Shown piece after piece: positions 9,801 through 17,714 of a DNA stretch of 64,000 nt (positions are counted from its first letter, which is position 1; each line of letters begins with the position of its first letter). Source of the stretch: Mycobacterium sp. Aquia_216 (GTDB lineage Bacteria > Actinomycetota > Actinomycetes > Mycobacteriales > Mycobacteriaceae); NCBI RefSeq assembly GCF_026723865.1, contig NZ_CP113529.1:496001-560000 (forward strand), written 5' to 3'. A program made the translations under genes and the position numbers. The notes under the pieces are model-generated. The model did not search any database and was not told the DNA's origin. It saw only the letters and a program-made list of their open reading frames with translations.

Positions 9801-10194
9801 GCGCTCGGCGATCGAGGCCCGGGTGCTGGTCACCGAACGGATGACGCCGCTGCGGATCGGCGACCACACGGTGCACCAGATCGGGCTGCCCTACCACTGG
9901 GGTGTGGGCAGCGACGCGGTGGTGAGTGGGGACGCCGCCAACGACCTCCTGGGTGTGACGCTGGACCCGAACGTGCAGATCCAGGAGTCCAAAGCCGGCT
10001 CCTGCGACATCCAACCGGGCCGCCGTCCGCAGGGTGCCGACCTGCTGCGGCTGATCGCCGAGTACCAGTCGCGCGCGGGCGCCACGGTCGAGACGGACAA
10101 TGTACGAGTCACCGAAGCCGTCTGGGAGGTCATCGACCCGGAGCACGGGCAGAACTGGAGGGGCGCCGATGGGGCAGCTGACCGGACCGACTGA
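6874..10194 (+). CDS. Formate dehydrogenase alpha subunit, selenocysteine-containing (in-frame TGA at 7453)
   Basis: This is a molybdopterin oxidoreductase of 1106 residues if TGA 7453-7455 is read as selenocysteine (Sec194). The frame is open on both sides and the flanking protein, ENQARI-U-HSSTVPGL, matches the active site of FdnG-type enzymes. Cys55, Cys58, Cys62 and Cys90 bind a 4Fe-4S cluster; downstream are the bis-MGD domains (QGSNMAECHPV, HVDPRFTRTSAV) and a C-terminal molydopterin-binding domain. It oxidises formate to CO2. There is no twin-arginine signal peptide, so a cytoplasmic-facing enzyme is likely, unlike E. coli FdnG. The beta subunit overlaps by 26 bases and the Sec machinery lies directly downstream. 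A standard gene caller would split this gene in two. Confidence 0.95.
7453..7485 (+). promoter_or_regulatory. Sec codon TGA with bacterial SECIS element
   Basis: The TGA at 7453-7455 is followed after 11 bases by a hairpin. GGTTCCC (7467-7473) pairs over seven positions with GGGAGCC (7479-7485) around the loop GGTCT (7474-7478). The spacing and the GGUCU loop equal those of the E. coli fdhF SECIS element that binds SelB. It directs insertion of selenocysteine in place of termination. Confidence 0.93.
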
Positions 10195-11140
10195 CCCCGC
10201 CGCAGACGCCGGTTGGGGAGATGCCAAGCCGCGCAAGGGTTTTTTCACCGATACCTCGATCTGCATCGGTTGCAAGGCCTGCGAAGTCGCGTGCAAGGAG
10301 TGGAATCGCAACCCGCGCGACGGCGACCTCGAACTGCTGGGTTCGTCCTACGACAACACCGGTGCGCTGGGCGCCAGCACGTGGCGGCACGTGGCGTTCA
10401 TCGAGCAGAGCCGGGACCGCATCGACGAGGCCCGCGAATCCGGCCGTGCGTTGATCGGTTTGGGTATGCCGGCTTTCCCTGGCACCCAAGACAACACCGA
10501 CACCAAGCCGCCCGACACCCCGGAGTTTCGTTGGCTGATGTCGTCAGACGTGTGCAAGCACTGCACGCACGCCGGCTGTCTCGACGTCTGCCCGACGGGA
10601 GCGCTGTTTCGCACCGAGTTCGGCACCGTGGTGGTGCAGCACGACGTGTGTAACGGCTGCGGCACGTGCGTGGCGGGATGCCCGTTCGGCGTGGTCGAGC
10701 GCCGCAGCGACGGCACGTATGCCACGCCGGCGCGACAGTCGGATCAGCTGGCTCATGACTACGTCACCGGCGTCGCCCAGAAGTGCACCCTGTGCTACGA
10801 CCGCCTGGTCGAAGACCAGGTACCCGCTTGCGCCCAGACCTGCCCGACCACGTCGATCAAATTCGGCAACCACGACGAGCTGGTGGACCGGGCGCACCGG
10901 CGTGTCGCCCAGCTGCACGCCGAGGGGCGCACGGAGGCAAGGCTTTACGGCGCCAACGAGCACGACGGCGTCGGCGGCACGGGGTCGATCTTCCTGTTGC
11001 TCGACGAACCTGAGGTCTACGGTCTGCCACCCGATCCGCGGGTGTGCACGGCCGACCTGCCGACCATGTTCAAGCGCGCCGGCATGGCCGCGGCCGGAAT
11101 GGTCGGGGCGGCCGTACTGGCGTTCTGGGGGAGCCGATGA
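10169..11140 (+). CDS. Formate dehydrogenase beta subunit (4Fe-4S ferredoxin type)
   Basis: This 323-residue electron-transfer subunit carries the four cysteine clusters of HybA/FdnH-type proteins: CIGCKACEVACKEW, CKHCTHAGCLDVCPTG, CNGCGTCVAGCPFG and CTLCYDRL...CAQTCPT. These give four 4Fe-4S clusters for transfer from the alpha subunit to the membrane. The last 20 residues (MAAAGMVGAAVLAFWG) are hydrophobic and may anchor it. The ATG at 10169 has a GGAGGGG site and lies inside the alpha gene, overlapping it by 26 bases. Its stop overlaps the NrfD start as ATGA, so the three subunits are translationally coupled. Confidence 0.93.
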   Translation: MGQLTGPTDPAADAGWGDAKPRKGFFTDTSICIGCKACEVACKEWNRNPRDGDLELLGSSYDNTGALGASTWRHVAFIEQSRDRIDEARESGRALIGLGMPAFPGTQDNTDTKPPDTPEFRWLMSSDVCKHCTHAGCLDVCPTGALFRTEFGTVVVQHDVCNGCGTCVAGCPFGVVERRSDGTYATPARQSDQLAHDYVTGVAQKCTLCYDRLVEDQVPACAQTCPTTSIKFGNHDELVDRAHRRVAQLHAEGRTEARLYGANEHDGVGGTGSIFLLLDEPEVYGLPPDPRVCTADLPTMFKRAGMAAAGMVGAAVLAFWGSR

Positions 11141-12231
11141 GCACCTCGGAATTCGACAGCTTCCGCCCACCGGAACCCAAGGGCGGCAGGCGCCGGAAGG
11201 GAAGGCGTGCGGGGCGTCGGGGCGGCGGCAGTGGCTCCGATGGTTCCCGCGAGATGCCGATGGTCCCCGACGCCGAGTTCACCTCGTATTACGGGCGCCC
11301 GGTGGTCAAGCCCCCGCCGTGGGGACACGAGGTCGCGGCGTACCTGTTCCTGGGTGGCGTCGCCGGTGGGTCCGGTCTGCTGGCGGCCGGCGCCCAGCTC
11401 ACCGGTCGAAAAACATTGCGCCGCAACACAAGGTTGTCTGCTCTGGTCGCGGTGTCGCTGGGCGCGGTCGCGCTGGTGAAGGACCTGGGCCGGCCCGAGC
11501 GGTTCGTCAACATGCTGCGGACGATCAAGCTGACCTCGCCGATGAGCGTTGGTTCGTGGATTCTGAGCCTGTTCAGTGCCGGCATCGGAGTCGCCGCGAT
11601 CTGCGAGATCGATCGGATGACCGGCGAGCGAATCCCGTTGGGCCCGTTGCGGCCTGTGCTGCGCGCCGTGGAGGCACCGGCCGGCTTGGGCGCGGCGGTG
11701 CTTTCACCGCCGCTGGCCGTCTACACCGCGGTGCTGCTCACCGACACCGCGACCCCGACGTGGAACGCCGCGTATCGAGACCTGCCGTTCGTGTTTGCCA
11801 GCTCGGCGAGCCTGGCCGCATCGGGATTGGCGATGATCACCACCCCGGTCGCCGAGGCCGGCCCCGCTCGCAGGCTGGCCATCGTCGGCGCGGTCAGCGA
11901 CCTGATTTGGGCCAGGTTCACCGAGCACCGGATGGACCCGGTGACCAGGGAGCCGCTGCACCACGGCACGCCTGGCCGGTTACTGTCCTGGAGCGAACGG
12001 CTCGCCGCCGCAGGCGGTTTGGGCGCGTTACTCGGCGGGCACCGCCGCGATGTCGCCGCGCTGTCCGGCTTGGCGCTGCTGACGGCGTCGGCAATGCTGC
12101 GGTTCGGTTTCTTCGAGGCGGGCAAGGAATCGGCCCGCGATCCTCGCTACACGATGGAGCCGCAGAAACGCCGGCTGGCCGCACGCCGCGCCGCGGGAAT
12201 CACGGACGACTCGATAACGACCGCCGGCTAG
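11137..12231 (+). CDS. NrfD-family membrane subunit of formate dehydrogenase
   Basis: This 364-residue protein has a hydrophilic, very basic N-terminus (GGRRRKGRRAGRRGGG) and then about eight to nine hydrophobic segments from GHEVAAYLFLGGVAGGSGLLAAG onward. That layout is typical of NrfD/PsrC quinone-linked membrane subunits and not of cytochrome b FdnI. It would pass electrons from the beta subunit to the quinone pool. The start overlaps the beta stop (ATGA at 11137). Its own stop shares a CTAG with the stop of the convergent selD gene, so there is no intergenic space. Confidence 0.9.
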   Translation: MSTSEFDSFRPPEPKGGRRRKGRRAGRRGGGSGSDGSREMPMVPDAEFTSYYGRPVVKPPPWGHEVAAYLFLGGVAGGSGLLAAGAQLTGRKTLRRNTRLSALVAVSLGAVALVKDLGRPERFVNMLRTIKLTSPMSVGSWILSLFSAGIGVAAICEIDRMTGERIPLGPLRPVLRAVEAPAGLGAAVLSPPLAVYTAVLLTDTATPTWNAAYRDLPFVFASSASLAASGLAMITTPVAEAGPARRLAIVGAVSDLIWARFTEHRMDPVTREPLHHGTPGRLLSWSERLAAAGGLGALLGGHRRDVAALSGLALLTASAMLRFGFFEAGKESARDPRYTMEPQKRRLAARRAAGITDDSITTAG

Positions 12232-13211
12232 CGAACCTCGATGCCCGCGCCCGCGACGGTGTGGCCGATCACCGGGTGACCGGGTAGCTCGCCGACGACG
12301 AGCAGGCCGCCCGAGGTTTGCGCGTCGGCGAGCAGCAGCAGGTCATCCTCGGTCACGCCGGCCCCGGGACGCAGATGCGGTCGGACCCAATCGAGGTTGC
12401 GCCGGGTCCCGCCGGAGACGAACCCGTCGCGCAGCGCCTGGCGTGCCGCACCGATCACCGGAACCGCGGCACGGTCAATGACGGCCCCCACCTTCGAGGC
12501 CCGGCACATCTTGTACAGGTGCCCGAGCAACCCGAAGCCGGTCACGTCGGTGGCCGCGCGCACACCGCCGGTCACCGCGGCCTCGGCGGCGTCGCGGTTG
12601 AGCCGGGTCATCGTCGCGATCGCTTCCGCGAAGACCTCACCGGTCTGTTTGTGTCGATTGTTGAGCAGCCCGACACCGAGCGGCTTGGTCAGGGTCAGCG
12701 GCAGACCCGGTTGGGCGGCATCGTTGCGCAGCAATCGGTCCGGGTCCGCCACGCCGGTCACCGCCATGCCGTACTTCGGCTCCGGGTCGTCGATGGAGTG
12801 GCCCCCGATCACCGGGCAGCCCGCCCCCGCTGCCACCGCCAATCCACCGCGCAGCACCTCGGTCATCAGCTCGAGGGGCAAAACATCGCGCGGCCAGCCC
12901 ACCAGGTTGATCGCGACCACCGGGCGTCCGCCCATCGCGTAGACATCGGAAAGCGCGTTGGCCGCCGCGATCCGGCCCCAGTCGTAGGCGTCGTCGACGA
13001 CGGGCGTGAAGAAGTCCGCCGTGGAGAGCACCGCGATATCGCCGACCAACACCGCGGCCGCGTCGTCGCCGTCGTCGAGGCCGACCAGAACGTTCCCGTT
13101 CGTCTGTCCGGTCAGGCCGCGGACCGCCTGTTCGAGCTCGCCGGGCGGGATCTTGCAGGCACAGCCACCACCGTGCGCGTAGCCAGTCAGCCGAGTCTGC
13201 GTCTGGGTCAT
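12228..13211 (-). CDS. selD: Selenide, water dikinase (selenophosphate synthase)
   Basis: This 327-residue enzyme makes selenophosphate from selenide and ATP, the selenium donor for SelA. The N-terminal glycine-rich loop GGGCACKI has Cys17, Cys19 and Lys20, the same spacing as the catalytic Cys17/Lys20 of E. coli SelD. It is itself a Cys enzyme with no Sec codon. Further motifs are DFFTPVVDDAYDWGRIAAANALSDVYAMGG and TDVTGFGLLGH, both diagnostic of the AIR-synthase-like fold. The ATG at 13211 is used; the open frame extends upstream through the divergent intergenic region without homology. It converges on the formate dehydrogenase operon and diverges from selC-selA-selB. Confidence 0.96.
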   Translation of the reverse strand: MTQTQTRLTGYAHGGGCACKIPPGELEQAVRGLTGQTNGNVLVGLDDGDDAAAVLVGDIAVLSTADFFTPVVDDAYDWGRIAAANALSDVYAMGGRPVVAINLVGWPRDVLPLELMTEVLRGGLAVAAGAGCPVIGGHSIDDPEPKYGMAVTGVADPDRLLRNDAAQPGLPLTLTKPLGVGLLNNRHKQTGEVFAEAIATMTRLNRDAAEAAVTGGVRAATDVTGFGLLGHLYKMCRASKVGAVIDRAAVPVIGAARQALRDGFVSGGTRRNLDWVRPHLRPGAGVTEDDLLLLADAQTSGGLLVVGELPGHPVIGHTVAGAGIEVR

Positions 13212-13330
13212 GCCACGAGCGTACGAGCAGCCCGCGGGCTCACGCCGGATCCGCCTCGCGGCGACCACGGCGAACGTAGTCACAGTGGTCGCTCGGAAGT
13301 GGACACAACGACCATTGGCGCTGACCACGC

Positions 13331-13336
13331 TAGTTT
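13331..13336 (+). promoter_or_regulatory. Possible -10 element for selC-selA-selB
   Basis: TAGTTT fits the mycobacterial -10 pattern TANNNT and ends seven bases before the tRNA-Sec 5' end, as expected if transcription starts at the mature end. No convincing -35 is visible, so this is tentative. Confidence 0.3.
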
Positions 13337-13342
13337 GTGCAT

Positions 13343-13438
13343 GGAGGCGTTTGGGTTCCTGGTGGTCCCCCCGGTCTTCAAAACCGGTGAGATCGAGTAT
13401 CTCGGTCTGGCGGGTTCGATTCCCGTCCGCCTCCGCCA
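13343..13438 (+). tRNA. selC: tRNA-Sec (anticodon TCA)
   Basis: The 96-base sequence folds as a selenocysteine tRNA. The acceptor strand GGAGGCG pairs with CGCCTCC, with an eighth position as U opposite C. The anticodon stem is CCGGT/ACCGG around loop CTTCAAA, giving anticodon TCA (13378-13380). A long variable arm has stem GAGAT/ATCTC, the T-arm is GCGGG-TTCGATT-CCCGT, and discriminator G plus CCA are encoded in the DNA. The long extra arm and UCA anticodon are specific to tRNA-Sec. It lies 29 bases upstream of selA, probably on one transcript. Confidence 0.96.
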
Positions 13439-13467
13439 GTCGCGGACCGAGGAGGGCGAGGAGGCAA

Positions 13468-14787
13468 GTGACACAGGTCGACCCGCGCCGCCTGATTCCG
13501 CGCACGGATCAGTTGCTCTCGCTGCCGGCGGTGCGGCAGGCACGGAGCCGGCTGGGCGAGCACGCGGTCGGAGCCTTGGTGCGCGAAATCCAGGACCGGG
13601 CCCGCCGCGGCGAACTGCCGCCGGAACAGGTGCAGGACGCGGTGCTGACGGCCCTGGCCACGCACCGGAACACACGGTTGCGCCCCGTGCTCAACGCCAC
13701 CGGTGTCGTCGTGCACACCAACCTGGGGCGTGCGCCGTTGGCCGCGAGCGCGGTCGACGCACTGGTTTCCGCGAGCGGCTACGTCGACGTGGAGCTCGAC
13801 CTCGCCACCGGCGCCCGGTCGAAGCGCGCGGTGGCCCTTCGCCAGGCATTGCTGGAGGCCTGTCCCGCGGCCGAGGACGCGTTGGTGGTCAACAACGGCG
13901 CCGCCGCGCTGGTGTTGGCGACGACCGCGCTGGCGTCGGGTGGTGAAGTCGTGGTGAGCCGCGGGGAGCTGATCGAGATCGGTGCCGGCTTCCGGCTGCC
14001 CGACCTGATCGCCTCCACCGGTGCCCGCCTGCGCGAGGTCGGAACGACCAACCGCACCCATTTGAAGGACTATGCCGACGCGATCGGGCCGCAGACCGGA
14101 TGCGTGCTGAAGGTGCATCAGAGCAACTTCCGGGTGGAAGGATTCACCTCCGCCGTCGCGGTGTCCGAGCTGCGGGCGCTGACGACCGAGAAGGGGGTGC
14201 CCCTGGTCGTCGACCTCGGCAGCGGGCTGCTTGCTCCCGACTCGCTGCTGCCCGACGAGCCCGACGCCGCCACCACGCTGGCCGAGGGTGCCGACGTGGT
14301 GACCGCCAGCGGCGACAAACTACTCGGCGGCCCGCAGGCGGGCATCGTGTTCGGTCGCACGCAGGTGGTCACGCGGATGGCACGGCATCCGCTGGCGCGT
14401 GCGGTTCGCGCCGACAAGCTCACTCTCGCCGCGCTCGAGGCGACGGTCCGGGCGGGCACCTCACCGGTGACCGAGGCCCTGCACGCCGATCCCGAACGGC
14501 TGCGGGCGCGGGCAGTACGTCTCGCCGACGCGGTTGGCGCGGCCGTCGTCGAACACGACGGCCGGGTCGGTGGCGGTGGAGCCCCGGGCGTCCCGTTGCC
14601 CGGGTGGGCGGTCCGCCTTCCCGAGCCCGCGGCGGCCGCCCTTCGCGCGGGTGAGCCCGCCGTGCTGCCGCGGGTACACGACGGTGCCTGCCTGCTGGAC
14701 CTGCGCTGCATCCCCGAGTCCGACGACGATCGCTTGCTGGCGGCGGTACGCGCCGCGCTGGCGGAGCCGCCCGAGGCGGACCACTGA
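13468..14787 (+). CDS. selA: L-seryl-tRNA(Sec) selenium transferase
   Basis: This 439-residue PLP enzyme converts Ser-tRNA(Sec) to Sec-tRNA(Sec) using selenophosphate. It has the SelA N-terminal domain (RLIPRTDQLLSLPAV), the core NATGVVVHTNLGRAPLA, VNNGAAALVLA, and the PLP-lysine loop TASGDKLLGGPQAG with Lys284 at the expected place. The GTG start at 13468 is preceded by GGAGGGCGAGGAGG. The gene follows tRNA-Sec directly, and its stop overlaps the proposed CTG start of selB. Confidence 0.96.
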   Translation: MTQVDPRRLIPRTDQLLSLPAVRQARSRLGEHAVGALVREIQDRARRGELPPEQVQDAVLTALATHRNTRLRPVLNATGVVVHTNLGRAPLAASAVDALVSASGYVDVELDLATGARSKRAVALRQALLEACPAAEDALVVNNGAAALVLATTALASGGEVVVSRGELIEIGAGFRLPDLIASTGARLREVGTTNRTHLKDYADAIGPQTGCVLKVHQSNFRVEGFTSAVAVSELRALTTEKGVPLVVDLGSGLLAPDSLLPDEPDAATTLAEGADVVTASGDKLLGGPQAGIVFGRTQVVTRMARHPLARAVRADKLTLAALEATVRAGTSPVTEALHADPERLRARAVRLADAVGAAVVEHDGRVGGGGAPGVPLPGWAVRLPEPAAAALRAGEPAVLPRVHDGACLLDLRCIPESDDDRLLAAVRAALAEPPEADH

Positions 14788-16580
14788 GCACACACGTCGT
14801 CGCCACCGCCGGCCACGTCGACCACGGCAAGAGCACTCTTATCCGCTCCCTCACCGGCATGGAGCCCGACCGGTGGGCGGAGGAACGCCGCCGCGGCCTG
14901 ACCATCGACCTCGGGTTCGCGTGGACCACATTGCCGTCGGGCCGCGAGGTGGCGTTCGTCGACGTGCCCGGACACCAGCGCTTCCTGGCCAACACCCTGG
15001 CCGGCCTCGGCCCGGCGCCGGTGATTTGCTTCGTCGTCGCCGCGGACGAGGGGTGGCAGGCACAGTCCAGCGACCACCGCGACGCGCTCGCGGCGCTGGG
15101 AATCCGGCACGGTCTGATCGCGATCACCCGCGCCGACCGCGCGCCGGACCGTGCCGCGGATGCGCTGTCCGAGGCACGCGATGAGCTGGCCGGTACCGGG
15201 CTGCGGGACGCGCCGGGCGTCATCGTGTCGACGGTGGCCGGGACGGGCCTGACCGAGCTGCGGGCCACCCTCGATCGCGTTCTCGAGCAACTGCCCGCAC
15301 CCGAGACCACCGCCCGGGTGCGGCTGTGGGTCGATCGCTCCTTCACGATCACCGGCGCGGGCACCGTCGTGACCGGGACGCTCGCGGCCGGCACGGTGGC
15401 TCGCGGCGACCGGCTGGACCTGCTCGGCGCGGATCAGCTGCGGTCGGTGGTGATCCGCGGTCTGCAAAGCCGGGGCGAGTCCTATCCCGCGCTGGGACCG
15501 GTGGCCCGGGTGGCGCTCAACCTGCGCGGCGTCTCGCGCGATGCCGTCCACCGCGGGCACACGCTGGTCACCCCCGATGCGTGGCCGAGCACCGGCACGC
15601 TCGACATCCGCCGTACCACCGGTGGCCCGTTGACCGAGGCTTCGCCCCAGCTTGTCGTGCATGTCGGCACCGCGGCCGTGCCCGCGCGGCTGCGACCATT
15701 CGACGACGACCATGGCCGGCTCACGCTTGACCGGCGGCTGCCGCTCGTCCTCGGCGACCGATTGGTGCTGCGTGACCCCGGCGGCCAGCGGGTGCTCGGC
15801 GGTGCTGTGGTGCTCGATGCCGATCCCCCGGTGCTGCGGCGACGCGGTGATGGAACCCGCCGCGCCGCAGCCCTGAGTGGAATGGAGGCCGCCGGCGACG
15901 TCGGCGCCGAGGTGGCCCGTCGCGGTGTGGTGCGCGAGAGCCATCTTCGCCGGCTGGGGCTGCTGCCGTCACCGAACGCGATCCCCGCGGAGGTGCGGGT
16001 GCTCGACGGCTGGTGGGTGCACGGCGCGACGTACGACGCCTGGCGGGAGCGCCTGCGGACCGCGGTCGAGGAGCTGCACGCACGAGACCCGTTGGCAGAA
16101 GGTCTATCTCGCGGCGCTGCGGGTGACCTGCTGGCGTTGCCGGACGAGTCGCTGCTCGACGCCGTGACCCGCGACGCGGGACTCGAGCAGCGCGGCGGCC
16201 ACCTTCGGGCGGCCGGCGCCGGCGATGACCTTGGCCGCGCCGAAGCCGCGGTAGGCGAGTTGGAAGCGCGGCTGCGGGCCGACCCGTTCCATGCACCGGA
16301 AGCTGACGACTTATCGGCGCTGCGGCTGTCCGCCCGCGAACTGGCCGCGGCAGAGCGCGCCGGGCGGGTGTTGCGGCTGCGCGACGGCGTGGTGCTGTTG
16401 CCCACCGCACCCGCCCTGGCGATGCGCGAGTTGGCCCGGCTCGATCAGCCGTTCACCACGAGCCAGGCGCGCCAAGCCCTCGGCACCACGCGACGGGTGG
16501 CGATTCCGTTGCTGGAGCACCTGGACTCGCGGGGCTGGACCCGGCGACTGGACGCCGGTCATCGAGAAGTGGTCCATTGA
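14784..16580 (+). CDS. selB: Selenocysteine-specific elongation factor (proposed CTG start)
   Basis: This 598-residue special translation factor delivers Sec-tRNA(Sec) to SECIS-marked UGA codons. The GTPase domain has G1 AGHVDHGKST (residues 9-18), G3 VDVPGHQRF and G4 TRAD, then EF-Tu-like beta domains and C-terminal winged-helix repeats that bind the SECIS RNA. There is no ATG, GTG or TTG in frame between the upstream stop at 14652 and the first ATG at 14859, which lies after the P-loop. The best start is CTG 14784, overlapping the selA stop as CTGA, with GAGG seven bases upstream and giving LSTHVVATAGH, colinear with E. coli SelB. The start is inferred; the gene identity is firm. Confidence 0.93.
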   Translation: MSTHVVATAGHVDHGKSTLIRSLTGMEPDRWAEERRRGLTIDLGFAWTTLPSGREVAFVDVPGHQRFLANTLAGLGPAPVICFVVAADEGWQAQSSDHRDALAALGIRHGLIAITRADRAPDRAADALSEARDELAGTGLRDAPGVIVSTVAGTGLTELRATLDRVLEQLPAPETTARVRLWVDRSFTITGAGTVVTGTLAAGTVARGDRLDLLGADQLRSVVIRGLQSRGESYPALGPVARVALNLRGVSRDAVHRGHTLVTPDAWPSTGTLDIRRTTGGPLTEASPQLVVHVGTAAVPARLRPFDDDHGRLTLDRRLPLVLGDRLVLRDPGGQRVLGGAVVLDADPPVLRRRGDGTRRAAALSGMEAAGDVGAEVARRGVVRESHLRRLGLLPSPNAIPAEVRVLDGWWVHGATYDAWRERLRTAVEELHARDPLAEGLSRGAAGDLLALPDESLLDAVTRDAGLEQRGGHLRAAGAGDDLGRAEAAVGELEARLRADPFHAPEADDLSALRLSARELAAAERAGRVLRLRDGVVLLPTAPALAMRELARLDQPFTTSQARQALGTTRRVAIPLLEHLDSRGWTRRLDAGHREVVH

Positions 16581-16617
16581 TGTCCGAGCCGAATTCCTTT
16601 GTCGTGGAGGTATTTAC

Positions 16618-17565
16618 GTGATCATCGTGGTTGGCGCGGGAATATGCGGGCTTGCCGCCGCCTACGAGTTGTCACGGCGCGGACAGCAAGTGGTCGTGTA
16701 CGAACGCGGCGAGCCGTTCGCCGAACAGTCCGCGGGTCTGGCGCGCATCTTTCGCATCGCACATCAGCGTTCGGCGCTGTGCGGGCTCGCGATCCAGGCC
16801 CGCGCCGGCTGGCAGCGCTGGGAGACCGAGTTTGACGTCGGGCGGCTGCTCGGTTCCGAGGGGTTCATCGCGGCGGCTCCCGCGGAGGAGACCGCGGCGG
16901 CGATGACGGCGGCCGGCGCCGAGTTCTCCTGGCTTGACCGCGACGAGATCGAGATGCGGATCCCCTTCGTCGCCGCTCCGTGGGAGGCCGGGATCTTCGA
17001 TCCCCTCGGTGGCAGCCTGCGTATCCGCCGTGCGCTGGCCGCCTTGGCGGCCCGGGTGGAGATACGGCGTGGCCGGGTCGTTTCGCTCGCCGACGACGGC
17101 TCGGTCCGTCTGGCGGATGGCACCGTGCTGCGGGGCGACCAAGTCCTGGTCTGCGTGGGAGCCCAGACACCGGAACTGTTCGGCCCGCTCGATGTCGAAT
17201 TCGTCCCCCATACCCGCTTCACCTACCAGGGCGCGGACGCCACCGGTGCGGCCTGCCTGTCGGCGCCCGAGGGGTACGGACTACCTCTCGGCAGCACCGG
17301 CCGCTGGGCGTTTGGTCAGCAGATACCGGAGCCCGCCGGCGTGCGCGCGCTCTTCCCGTCGCTATCGCCGGTGGGCCAGGTGGACTGCGTCTCGGTGCGC
17401 GCTCCGTGGCTCGACGCGGGAGGGGATGGGTGGATGGCGGTGCGCCGGGGCTCAGCGGTCGCATTCGTCGGCAGCAACCTGATGAAGTTCGGGCCATTAC
17501 TCGGCGAACTACTCGCACAGGCCGCGTGCGGCGGCGGCCTGCCCAGCGAGTTGACTCTCGCGTGA
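16618..17565 (+). CDS. FAD-dependent oxidoreductase (DAO family)
   Basis: This 315-residue protein starts with a dinucleotide-binding fold (IIVVGAGICGLAAAYELSRRG then YERG at the end of the second strand). It has the D-amino-acid-oxidase-type architecture: a central substrate domain and a late FAD contact (VGSNLMKFGPLLGELL). Such enzymes oxidise amines or N-methyl groups, for example sarcosine oxidase; the substrate is not evident. The GTG at 16618 has a GGAGG site seven bases upstream. It lies 37 bases after selB and could be read through from it, but nothing ties it to selenium metabolism. Confidence 0.85.
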   Translation: MIIVVGAGICGLAAAYELSRRGQQVVVYERGEPFAEQSAGLARIFRIAHQRSALCGLAIQARAGWQRWETEFDVGRLLGSEGFIAAAPAEETAAAMTAAGAEFSWLDRDEIEMRIPFVAAPWEAGIFDPLGGSLRIRRALAALAARVEIRRGRVVSLADDGSVRLADGTVLRGDQVLVCVGAQTPELFGPLDVEFVPHTRFTYQGADATGAACLSAPEGYGLPLGSTGRWAFGQQIPEPAGVRALFPSLSPVGQVDCVSVRAPWLDAGGDGWMAVRRGSAVAFVGSNLMKFGPLLGELLAQAACGGGLPSELTLA

Positions 17566-17714
17566 GTCGAAAGCTGTTGCACCACAAACTACTTCAGATC
17601 TGCGATCTCAACACGCCTTCGGCGTCATGCGGTGGAGCGATCCGGTAGACGGTAAATGAGCCATGATGGTCGCGAAGCAGCAGTAGCTCAGTAAGGGAGC
17701 CCAACATTCTCGCG

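Noticed and set aside
10719..12287. 522-codon frame overlapping the beta and NrfD subunits in another frame
   Set aside because: It runs through two genes with clear iron-sulfur and membrane motifs and has Arg/Ala-rich shadow composition.
14118..15944. 608-codon minus-strand frame across selA and selB
   Set aside because: It lies opposite two strongly conserved genes and its product has no family features; a result of high third-position GC.
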